Source: Pyxidicoccus caerfyrddinensis (GTDB lineage Bacteria > Myxococcota > Myxococcia > Myxococcales > Myxococcaceae). Taken from it: a DNA stretch of 64,000 bases. The stretch is taken from the NCBI RefSeq assembly GCF_010894405.1, contig NZ_JAAIYA010000011.1, positions 1 to 64,000 of the forward strand. The letters run 5' to 3'. Under the pieces are notes generated by a model that did not search any database, was not told where the DNA came from, and worked only from the letters and a program-made list of their open reading frames with translations. A program made the position numbers and the translations under genes. Below are positions 1-6,051 of the stretch, piece after piece (within the stretch, counting starts at the first letter, position 1; each line of letters opens with the position of its first letter).

Positions 1-186
1 CACGCAGCCGATGAGGTTGAGCAGCGTCGTCTTGCCGCTGCCGGACGGCCCGGCGATGGAGATGAACTCCCCCGGGTGGACCTGCAGGTCCACGCCCCGG
101 AGCGCCGGGACGACGACCTTGCCCAGGTTGTAGTCCTTGGTCACGTTCGTGATGGAGACGATGGGGGACTTCGCTGCGGGGTTCAT
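1..186 (-). CDS. ABC transporter ATP-binding protein, N-terminal fragment
   Basis: The first 62 residues of an ABC ATPase are visible; the rest lies beyond base 1. Walker A is GPSGSGKTT at about residues 47-55, preceded by the usual A-loop region (KDYNLGKVVVPALRGVDLQV). The pattern is that of the LolD/MacB/FtsE-like exporters that work with a separate permease. The ATG overlaps the stop of the upstream regulator gene (ATGA), so the two are probably translationally coupled, and the regulator likely controls this transporter. The substrate cannot be told from this fragment. Confidence 0.9.
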   Translation of the reverse strand, partial: MNPAAKSPIVSITNVTKDYNLGKVVVPALRGVDLQVHPGEFISIAGPSGSGKTTLLNLIGCV

Positions 187-680
187 GCGGTGCGTCCTTT
201 CGAAGCCTTGGTTGCACGGATGGGACGGGCGGCGCGGGATGCGCGCCACCGCTCGGCGATGCCGGCCATCTCGGTGAGGTAGAAGTCACAGAATTCCGCG
301 GCCTCGCGCAGGTGCGGCTTTTCGGCGAGCTGCGGCGCGGAGAGGGCGCTGCGGCACACCCGCACGAAGGCCTTCATCGCCTCCTCCGCGGTGTGCAGTC
401 GGCTCTCCCAGCCCTCGGAGCTGATGACGTAGTAGTGCTGCCGGTCGCCCGGCACGCTGACCGGCTCCACCAGCCCCATGGCCGTACAGGCACGGATGTT
501 GGTGGACACGGAGGCGGCGCTCACCTTGAGCAGCTCGGCGATGCGCTTGAGCGACAGCGGCTCGTCCGCCAGCATCAGCAGCGCGTGGATGCGCCCGCCG
601 ATGCGCGTGCCGCCCTGCCGCTCGAAGTGCAGAGCCATCGCTTCGATGAAGCGCAGCTCCGCGGCGCCCAACTCCGTCAT
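183..680 (-). CDS. GbsR/MarR-family winged-helix transcriptional regulator
   Basis: A 165-residue one-domain regulator. Residues about 25-95 form a winged helix (LSLKRIAELLKVSAASVST is the recognition-helix region), followed by a helical dimerisation tail; this is the GbsR/MarR pattern. I chose ATG 680 over the GTG-like start at 752 because a promoter-like TTGACT (773-778) with a weak -10 at 750-755 would place the transcript start inside the longer reading frame. A perfect palindrome sits over that promoter, which suggests autorepression. The stop overlaps the start of the ABC ATPase gene. The effector is unknown; in related systems such regulators sense solutes or toxic compounds. Confidence 0.85.
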   Translation of the reverse strand: MTELGAAELRFIEAMALHFERQGGTRIGGRIHALLMLADEPLSLKRIAELLKVSAASVSTNIRACTAMGLVEPVSVPGDRQHYYVISSEGWESRLHTAEEAMKAFVRVCRSALSAPQLAEKPHLREAAEFCDFYLTEMAGIAERWRASRAARPIRATKASKGRTA

Positions 681-760
681 GCCCGGCCTCCGTGCCTTCC
701 AACCGGGCCGCGCGCCAGTCGCGCGAGCGGGCCCAGGAAGGCGCGCCGGCATGTAATTCG

Positions 761-794
761 TTCAGTTCATTCAGTCAAGACTGAATGAACTGAA
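761..794. promoter_or_regulatory. Perfect 16+2+16 bp palindromic operator
   Basis: TTCAGTTCATTCAGTC, then AA, then its exact reverse complement. The minus-strand TTGACT (773-778) that could serve as the -35 box of the regulator gene lies inside the palindrome. Each arm also contains short direct repeats (TTCAGTTCATTCAG), so two dimers could bind. It is probably the operator of the adjacent GbsR/MarR-type gene. Confidence 0.8.
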
Positions 795-838
795 TTGCCT
801 GAGCACAGGCCTATCGCAACTGCCTGGCAAAAGGGAAG

Positions 839-867
839 GGGCCCGCGGCCTCATTGGCCGTGGGCCC
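839..867 (-). terminator. Intrinsic terminator of the secreted Gly/Ser-repeat protein gene
   Basis: Read on the minus strand, a GC-rich 12-bp stem (GGGCCCACGGCC with GGCCGCGGGCCC, one mismatch) closes a five-base loop. It is followed by CTTCCCTTTTG, a short T-rich stretch. It lies about 65 bases past the stop codon at 933. Confidence 0.65.
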
Positions 868-932
868 TTCGAGTCCCCGCTTCGGGGTGCTGGCAATGTC
901 ACGGGCAGGTGTCCGTGGCAGGTGCGTGGCGG

Positions 933-1583
933 CTAGTTCTTGCTGTCGGGGTTCATGGTGCTGCCCGGGTCGTTGTGCATGTCCTCGCTCGGCGGGGGCG
1001 ACTCCATGGCGCCCGAGCCGCCGGTGTTCATGTCCACGTCCTTGTCCTTCTCCATCCCGGAGCCGCCGGTGCCCTCGTTGATGGACGAGTCGGGCGACAT
1101 CATGTCCCCGGAGCCGGAGCCGCCGGTGCCGGACATGGAGATGCTCTTGGCGACGTTCTCCGTCTCCTTCACCTCGTAGCTGGCGCGAATCTCCTGGCCT
1201 GGCTGCAGGTCCTTGGCCTTCTTGAGGTTCGGGTCATTGAACTGGGTGCTCTTGTCCACCTTGAGCGGCACCACCGCGCCATGCATGTCCACGAAGATGG
1301 TCTTCGAGTCGGCCTTGACGACCTTGCCTGTCAGCTCCTTCTGGCCCATGGCGTTCTGGCCGCCCATGGTGCTGCCCGTGCCGGAGCCACCCATCGCCGG
1401 CTCGTTCTGGGTGGAGCCCGAACCTCCGATGGCCGGCTCGTTCTGCGTGGCGCTGTCCTGCTGGATGCTGCTGTCCTGCTGCGGGGCCGTGGTGCCCTGC
1501 TGCGGGGCCGTGGTGTCCTGCGCGAAGGCGGCGCCCGAGCCGAACAGGGCGACGGTTGCAATAACCCCAACCAGCTTCTTCAT
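933..1583 (-). CDS. Secreted protein with Gly/Ser repeats and a DUF5666-like small domain
   Basis: A 216-residue protein. The start is ATG 1583, behind an AGGAGAA ribosome site; it opens with a clear signal peptide (MKKLVGVIATVALFGSGAAFA, cut before QDTTAP). Short repeats follow (TTAPQQ twice, QNEPA-GGSG twice). A compact domain at about residues 85-150 (LTGKVVKADSKTIFVDMHG and on) resembles the beta-rich DUF5666-type fold of periplasmic proteins. The tail is a low-complexity GGSG-rich segment. Longer upstream in-frame sequence has no ribosome site and would bury the signal peptide. The function is unknown; export to the periplasm or beyond is the only firm inference. Confidence 0.8.
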   Translation of the reverse strand: MKKLVGVIATVALFGSGAAFAQDTTAPQQGTTAPQQDSSIQQDSATQNEPAIGGSGSTQNEPAMGGSGTGSTMGGQNAMGQKELTGKVVKADSKTIFVDMHGAVVPLKVDKSTQFNDPNLKKAKDLQPGQEIRASYEVKETENVAKSISMSGTGGSGSGDMMSPDSSINEGTGGSGMEKDKDVDMNTGGSGAMESPPPSEDMHNDPGSTMNPDSKN

Positions 1584-1845
1584 GGAGATTCTCCTGTGTG
1601 AGTGCGGCGGAGGGCATGCGGCGCCACCCCGTTGCGGAAAACCTAGGTGCGCTGGTGGAAGGGGACAGGGCTTGCGGGGCAGCCCGTTGGAGTGCCCGTT
1701 CCCTCCTCGGCCTATGGGACGTGGAGTGTTATCCCCACTGGAAGAAGGGGGGCGGCTTGAAGGGGGCAGGGCTTTTCCCCTACCGTCGCGTTCCAAGTGC
1801 CCATCGGCCGTCCGGCCGCTGGCCCGACAGGAGACCCCCTCCGCA

Positions 1846-2127
1846 ATGCCCCCGTCCGCCAAGCCGTCCACGCCCGCGCCGGCCCAGGAGCTGCCCGCGC
1901 CCTCCTATCCCGCTGTCGAGTCCCTGCTCGAGGCGACCCCGGCGGAAGAGGTCCGCGCCTTCTTCGCCCCCGTGAAGGCCGGCCTCACCGAGCTCAAGGG
2001 CCCCAAGGTGGACCAGGGCAAGAAGGTGCAGGCCGCCATTGGCCACGCGGAGGAACTGCTGGAGCTGCTGGTGGAGACCCGCGAGCGGCTCCTCGCCGAG
2101 GCCAAGGCCGGCAAGGGCCGGCGCTAA
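1846..2127 (+). CDS. Small conserved-looking protein of unknown function
   Basis: A 93-residue protein starting at ATG 1846 with an AGGAG ribosome site nearby. The first 25 residues are Pro/Ala-rich and probably disordered. The rest is a charged amphipathic helix pair (AEEVRAFFAPVKAGLTELKG; HAEELLELLVETRERLLAE), which suggests a small helical partner or adaptor. It lies just before the T3SS locus but is separated from it by a new promoter at 2181-2207, so membership is uncertain. No family was recognised. Confidence 0.6.
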   Translation: MPPSAKPSTPAPAQELPAPSYPAVESLLEATPAEEVRAFFAPVKAGLTELKGPKVDQGKKVQAAIGHAEELLELLVETRERLLAEAKAGKGRR

Positions 2128-2180
2128 GCGCTGGGAATGACGGGGGTTTTCTGGCCGCGCCGCTTTTTTGGGTGGATCAG

Positions 2181-2207
2181 GAAACCGCCGGGCCCCTGGG
2201 CCGATAA
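2181..2207 (+). promoter_or_regulatory. FliA/WhiG (sigma-28)-type promoter of the T3SS operon
   Basis: GAAACCGC at 2181-2188, an 11-base spacer, then GCCGATAA at 2200-2207. The -10 box matches the sigma-28 consensus exactly and the spacing is the canonical 11. Transcription would start near 2214, giving a leader of about 64 bases before the gene at 2278. A FliA-family sigma gene lies 1.5 kb downstream. Confidence 0.75.
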
Positions 2208-2277
2208 TACGTAGGAGAGCATCCGGAACATCGGGGATCTCTGACCTTTTCGCTGGCGGCAGCGCCTGGAGGAAGCA

Positions 2278-2841
2278 ATGGCGAAGATCGACAACATGAT
2301 GGGCCCGAACGTGCGTCTCTCGACCAACGTGACGACGGCACGGCAGACGCCGCAGACGGGTTTTGGAGCGCGGCTGCAGAACGGGCTCAACAGCGCGGCG
2401 AGCGCTGTGGGCACGGGCGTGGGCGCGATGGCCGGCATGCTGCCGGGCGGCAGCATCGTCTCCGCCGCGGTCTCGTCCATGCACACCTTCTCCAGCACCA
2501 GCGGCTCCGGCATGGCCGGCGCGCCGTACGCTGGGGTGATGGGCACGGCGGTGTCGCCGATGGGCGGCGGCTCGGCCTCGATGATGTCCGGCGTCGCCGG
2601 CGTCGGCGGTGGCGCGGCGGGTGGCCTGGCCGGCACGCCGTCGGTGGGCGCGAGCTCCGGCGCCAGCGCCACGGATAGCGTGAACGGCAACTTCTCGCTG
2701 AACAAGATGGCCGAGGAGAACAGCAAGCTCCTCAACCTGCAGGCCGCCATCCAGCAGGAGTCGCAGACCTTCACGGCGATTTCCAACGTGATGAAGTCGC
2801 GGCACGATTGCATCAAGAACTCCATCGGCAACGTCCGCTAG
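2278..2841 (+). CDS. T3SS-locus protein with a needle-like C-terminus
   Basis: A 187-residue protein with a strong ribosome site (GGAGGAAGCA). Residues 35-140 are Gly/Ala/Ser/Met-rich and low in complexity. The last 45 residues form a predicted amphipathic helix ending SNVMKSRHDCIKNSIGNVR. This ending aligns without gaps with the end of the 75-residue needle-like proteins encoded further down (SN..K..., final IGN-[IV]-[KR]) and resembles the end of the needle subunits PrgI and MxiH. It is the first gene of the operon and is followed by a TPR chaperone-like gene, as expected for a secreted structural or tip protein with a chaperone. It could be a needle-tip, filament or translocator component; the exact role is inference. 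Confidence 0.6.
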   Translation: MAKIDNMMGPNVRLSTNVTTARQTPQTGFGARLQNGLNSAASAVGTGVGAMAGMLPGGSIVSAAVSSMHTFSSTSGSGMAGAPYAGVMGTAVSPMGGGSASMMSGVAGVGGGAAGGLAGTPSVGASSGASATDSVNGNFSLNKMAEENSKLLNLQAAIQQESQTFTAISNVMKSRHDCIKNSIGNVR

Positions 2842-2868
2842 GTTTGGCGGGCACCAGCCGGCGGGTTG

Positions 2869-2888
2869 CGGGAGCGGCGCCGCTCCCG
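2869..2888 (+). promoter_or_regulatory. Perfect 20-bp hairpin between the first two T3SS genes
   Basis: CGGGAGCGGC followed directly by its reverse complement. No T-run follows, so it is unlikely to be a full terminator. It may partially attenuate transcription or protect the upstream mRNA, giving the first, probably structural, gene higher expression than the rest. Confidence 0.5.
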
Positions 2889-2922
2889 TGTCCGCCGGAC
2901 GCGGAAAGGAAGAGCGAAGTCC

Positions 2923-3354
2923 ATGGCGGAGAGCTCGGAGATTGCGAACAGCCTCGTCCCCGTCGGGCGCCGGCAGGCGATGGTCCTGCTGGAGGCCGGC
3001 TACCTGTGGCTCGACATGGGCCATTTCGACAAGGCGCGGGACATCTTCGCCGGAGCCGCGGCGCTGATGCCCAAGAGCGAGGTTCCGCAGCTGGGGCTGG
3101 GCGCGCTGGAGTTCGCGCAGGGCCGCCACGACAAGGCGCTGCAGGCCTACCGCTCGGCGCAGCGGCTGGCGCCGCAGTCCGCGCTGCCTCGCGCCCACGC
3201 GGGCGAAGCGCTACTGTTCATGGGAAAGGTGCCCGAGGCCCTCAAGGAGCTGAAGGCGGCCATGGACCTGGAGCCGGACGGTGATGGCGCGAAGCTGGCC
3301 CAGTCGCTCATCCAGGCGAAGGAGGCGGGTGTCCTGCCTCCTGCGAAGAAGTAG
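2923..3354 (+). CDS. SycD/LcrH-like TPR chaperone (first of four)
   Basis: A 143-residue protein with three tetratricopeptide repeats at about residues 22-120 (LLEAGYLWLDMGHFDKARDI; LGALEFAQGRHDKALQAYRS; AGEALLFMGKVPEALKELKA). Size and layout match class II T3SS chaperones (SycD/LcrH/IpgC) or the needle co-chaperone SctG. The start is ATG 2923; the frame is open further upstream but only with Arg-rich residues. It directly follows the gene with a needle-like C-terminus, which is its most likely client. The acting site would be the cytoplasm. Confidence 0.75.
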   Translation: MAESSEIANSLVPVGRRQAMVLLEAGYLWLDMGHFDKARDIFAGAAALMPKSEVPQLGLGALEFAQGRHDKALQAYRSAQRLAPQSALPRAHAGEALLFMGKVPEALKELKAAMDLEPDGDGAKLAQSLIQAKEAGVLPPAKK

Positions 3355-3373
3355 ACGACGGGAGGAGAAGGCG

Positions 3374-3769
3374 ATGGCTGTCGGTGGTGTGGGACGAGGG
3401 GGCGGTAAGGGGCGTGCCGGTGGCGCGAAGGGCGCTGCTGGCGCCGCGCCGGCGGCGGGCGCCAGCTTTGGCGGCAAGGTGGACAAGGCCGAGTCTCTTG
3501 TCGGGCCCTCGGGTCTGGTAGGCTCCAGCAATGTCCAGGGCCCCCAGGCGGCGGACCCGGTCGCCGCGCAGGCGGTGGCCATCGCCCGGAAGCTGAAGCA
3601 GGGGGGCTTCAAGAGCAAGGAAGAGGCGACGAAGGCCCTTGTCGCCGAAATCCTGAAGGAGAAGCTCCGCATGAAGTCCTCCTCCCTCACGACCAAGATT
3701 ACGGACGCGCTTCAGGATGATCCGCGGCTGAACCAGGTTCTCGAGCGGCTGTGGTCCAAGGCCGAGTGA
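3374..3769 (+). CDS. T3SS-operon protein of unknown function
   Basis: A 131-residue protein starting at ATG 3374 behind a GGAGGAGAA ribosome site. The first 50 residues are Gly/Ala-rich and disordered, as is common for secreted T3SS substrates. Residues about 68-130 are helical (VAIARKLKQGGFKSKEEATK; KITDALQDDPRLNQVLERLW). It lies between a chaperone gene and the sigma factor gene, with only 7 bases to the latter. No family was recognised. It could be a small substrate, or an anti-sigma-like partner by position only; there is no FlgM motif to support the latter. Confidence 0.65.
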   Translation: MAVGGVGRGGGKGRAGGAKGAAGAAPAAGASFGGKVDKAESLVGPSGLVGSSNVQGPQAADPVAAQAVAIARKLKQGGFKSKEEATKALVAEILKEKLRMKSSSLTTKITDALQDDPRLNQVLERLWSKAE

Positions 3770-3776
3770 GCTGCGC

Positions 3777-4613
3777 TTGGCTCTGGGCGAAGACAGGAAG
3801 GTCATCCTCGAGAAGTACGGCCCCTACGTGCGGTCGCTGGCGGCGACCGTCCGCAAGCAGTTCAACGCCCAGCTCGAGCTGGATGAGCTGGTGGCCTACG
3901 GGCAGATAGGGCTGCTGGAGGCCGCGGAGCGGTTCGACCCGAAGGTGGGGGCCAACTTCCTCACCTTCGCGCACTACCGCATCAAGGGCGCCATCTTCGA
4001 CGGACTGAGGAAGATGGGGGTGTTGCGGGGCTCGGACTCGCGGACGGCGTTCGCGGGGGAGCGGGCGGCGGCATACCTGGGCAACCTCGCCGACCGCGAG
4101 TCGGGGACAAGCAACCGGGGCAGCTCCTTCGACGATGATGTCAATGACATCTCGGATGCGGTGGCCGGGCTCGCGATGGTGTTCGCGTCGAGCATGGAAG
4201 GGGCGGACACGGCGGGCTACACCGACGAATCGCTGCCGGTGGATGTCCGGATGGAGCTGGAGCAGACGAAGAATCGGGTGCGGGCGGCGATAGAGAAGCT
4301 CCCGGAGAAGGAGAAGAAGCTCCTTCAGGGGTACTACTTCCAGGGCAGGACGCTGGAAGAGGCCGGGGCGGAAATTGGGCAGTCAAAGAGCTGGGCGTCG
4401 CGGCTGCACGCGCGCGCCATCGACCGGCTCAAGGAACTCTTGAACGAGGAGGAGGAACTGCCTCCTTCCCCGACGGATGCAAGGAGGGTCTCAAATGGCG
4501 GGTCCGATGACCGGGGTCTCCGCGGCACAGGTGGCGCAGCAAAAGCTGCAGGACCAGGGCGCCCAGCAGACGAACAAGGCGGGCGCGTCGAAGTTCGACG
4601 GAGTTCTCGCTGA
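3777..4613 (+). CDS. FliA/WhiG-family sigma factor
   Basis: A 278-residue protein with a TTG start. Region 2 spans about residues 10-85 (ELDELVAYGQIGLLEAAERF; FLTFAHYRIKGAIFDGLR), with the R-I-[KR]-G-A-[IM]-x-D-x-[LM]-R signature of flagellar sigma factors. Region 4 spans about 166-222 (IEKLPEKEKKLLQGYYFQGR; a helix-turn-helix with SWASRLHARAIDRLKELL). The middle (about 90-150) is Asp/Ser-rich rather than a standard region 3. The last 40 residues overlap the next gene (sctI) by 119 bases in another frame. Myxococcus is non-flagellated, so the likely targets are T3SS genes: sigma-28-type promoters occur upstream of several genes here. Confidence 0.9.
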   Translation: MALGEDRKVILEKYGPYVRSLAATVRKQFNAQLELDELVAYGQIGLLEAAERFDPKVGANFLTFAHYRIKGAIFDGLRKMGVLRGSDSRTAFAGERAAAYLGNLADRESGTSNRGSSFDDDVNDISDAVAGLAMVFASSMEGADTAGYTDESLPVDVRMELEQTKNRVRAAIEKLPEKEKKLLQGYYFQGRTLEEAGAEIGQSKSWASRLHARAIDRLKELLNEEEELPPSPTDARRVSNGGSDDRGLRGTGGAAKAAGPGRPADEQGGRVEVRRSSR

Positions 4614-5055
4614 CAAGGCGCAGGGCGCGGGCCAGGTGGACGCGGCCCAGGGCGTGAACAAGGCCCAGGCGGCGCAGGCCACCCAGAAGGCGGACGCCGT
4701 CCGCCAGGTGGAGACCGTCAACAAGACGGAGAAGGCCGCCATGAACAAGGTGAGCGGCGCGGGCCAGGAGCCGATGACGGCCAAGGGCGCCGAGGCCGTG
4801 GCGGCCAAGCCCGAGACGGCCAAGACGTCCAAGGCCGGCGACATGATGACGCAGGTGATTGGCGACCTGGAGAAGGGCCAGGGCAACCTGGAGAAGATCA
4901 TCTCCCAGGCCTCCAGCGGGAAGCAGTTCTCCAACGCGGAGCTGCTGTCCCTCCAGGCATCCATGTACCAGTACACGCAGCAGCTGGACCTGACGAGCAA
5001 GGTGGTCGAGAAGGCCACCACCGGCCTCAAGGACGTCGTCAAGACGCAGGTCTAG
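4495..5055 (+). CDS. sctI: T3SS inner rod protein SctI
   Basis: A 186-residue protein. ATG 4495 is preceded by AAGGAGGG at good spacing; an earlier in-frame ATG at 4477 lacks this. The first 110 residues are Ala/Gln/Lys-rich and probably flexible. The C-terminal 45 residues carry the inner-rod pattern (AELLSLQASMYQYTQQLDLT, then SKVVEKATTGLKDVVKTQ), matching YscI/SctI, whose C-terminus forms the rod and anchors the needle. Canonical SctI is nearer 100-140 residues, so the N-terminal extension is long. The gene directly precedes sctJ. The 5' 119 bases lie inside the sigma gene. Confidence 0.85.
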   Translation: MAGPMTGVSAAQVAQQKLQDQGAQQTNKAGASKFDGVLADKAQGAGQVDAAQGVNKAQAAQATQKADAVRQVETVNKTEKAAMNKVSGAGQEPMTAKGAEAVAAKPETAKTSKAGDMMTQVIGDLEKGQGNLEKIISQASSGKQFSNAELLSLQASMYQYTQQLDLTSKVVEKATTGLKDVVKTQV

Positions 5056-5090
5056 TCACTCACCCACCGGCCAGCCTGGCGGCGCTTGTG

Positions 5091-5125
5091 AAGGGCGGCT
5101 CCTCCCCCCGGGAGGGGGCGCCCTT
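5091..5125 (+). terminator. Hairpin between sctI and sctJ
   Basis: AAGGGCG and CGCCCTT form the base of a long GC stem with CTCCTCCC/GGGAGGGG inside; CCGCGTTTTCC follows. It is a plausible partial terminator that would lower expression of the basal-body genes relative to the rod gene. Confidence 0.5.
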
Positions 5126-5162
5126 CCGCGTTTTCCGGGGGCCTAGTAAGCTCACCGCGCCC

Positions 5163-5978
5163 ATGATTCGCCGACCGCACGCGTTTGCCGCCCTGCTCCT
5201 CGCCCTCGTGTTCATGACGGGCTGTCACATCGAGCTCCAGCACGAGCTGACTGAGTCGGACGCCAATGAGATCTACGTCCTGCTCAGCAAGAACGGCATC
5301 AACGCCAAGAAGGAGAAGGAGGAGGGTGGCAACGAAGTCCGGTTCATGATCACCGTCCCCAAGGCGGACGCCGCGCAGGCCGCGGAGCTGCTCAAGCTCA
5401 ACTCGCTCCCGCGCCCGGTGGAGAAGGGCCTCGCGCACTTCGCCAAGGGCAGCATGGTGCCCACCGCCACCGAGGAGCGCGCGATGCTGCTCAAGGCGCT
5501 GGCGGGCGAGGTGTCCAACGCGCTCAATCAGATCGACGGCGTGCTGGAGGCGCGCGCCATCGTGATGATTCCGGAGAACAACGACCTGACGCAGCCGGAG
5601 AACAAGCCGATGCCGTCCGCGTCGGTGTTCATCAAGTACCGGCCCCAGGAGGGCGGCAAGCCGCCCATCGCCGAGTCGGTGGTGCAGAAGTTCGCGGCCA
5701 CCGCGGTGCCGGAATTGAAGCCGGAGGCGGTGACGGTGCTGATGACGCAGGCGTTGCCGCCCTCGGCGGAGACGGACGCGGAGAGCCGGCTGCAGGACGT
5801 GCTGGGACTGCGCATGACGGCGGCCAGCGCGGGCCAGTTCAAGGTGATGTTCGCCGGGGCCTTCGGCCTGGTGCTGGTGATGATGGGACTGGCGGCGTGG
5901 ACCTTCATGCGCTCCGGCTCCAGCGCCCCCGCGGCGCGCGCCGGGGCTCGCGGCCGCGGCCGGCCTCCGGAGGCCTGA
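5163..5978 (+). CDS. sctJ: T3SS inner-membrane ring lipoprotein SctJ
   Basis: A 271-residue YscJ/PrgK/FliF-family protein. The signal sequence ends in a lipobox (VFMTGC, lipidated Cys21). Two ring-building domains follow (about 23-90, DANEIYVLLSKNGINAKKEK; about 105-185, EVSNALNQIDGVLEARAIVM). A transmembrane helix lies near residues 229-249 (MFAGAFGLVLVMMGLAAWTF), followed by a basic, Ala/Gly/Arg-rich cytoplasmic tail. It forms the periplasm-facing inner ring of the injectisome basal body. The start is ATG 5163; an upstream in-frame start would break the signal peptide. Confidence 0.95.
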   Translation: MIRRPHAFAALLLALVFMTGCHIELQHELTESDANEIYVLLSKNGINAKKEKEEGGNEVRFMITVPKADAAQAAELLKLNSLPRPVEKGLAHFAKGSMVPTATEERAMLLKALAGEVSNALNQIDGVLEARAIVMIPENNDLTQPENKPMPSASVFIKYRPQEGGKPPIAESVVQKFAATAVPELKPEAVTVLMTQALPPSAETDAESRLQDVLGLRMTAASAGQFKVMFAGAFGLVLVMMGLAAWTFMRSGSSAPAARAGARGRGRPPEA

Positions 5979-6051
5979 CGCGCGGGCCCTTGCGGCGCCG
6001 TACGTTTCCTCCCCCCTCCCAGCGGGCGGCCGTGAGCCCGCGAGGTGACGT

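Noticed and set aside
183..752. Longer form of the GbsR/MarR-type regulator starting at 752
   Set aside because: The extra 24 residues are Pro/Arg/Ala-rich, and the likely promoter inside the palindrome would start transcription within them.
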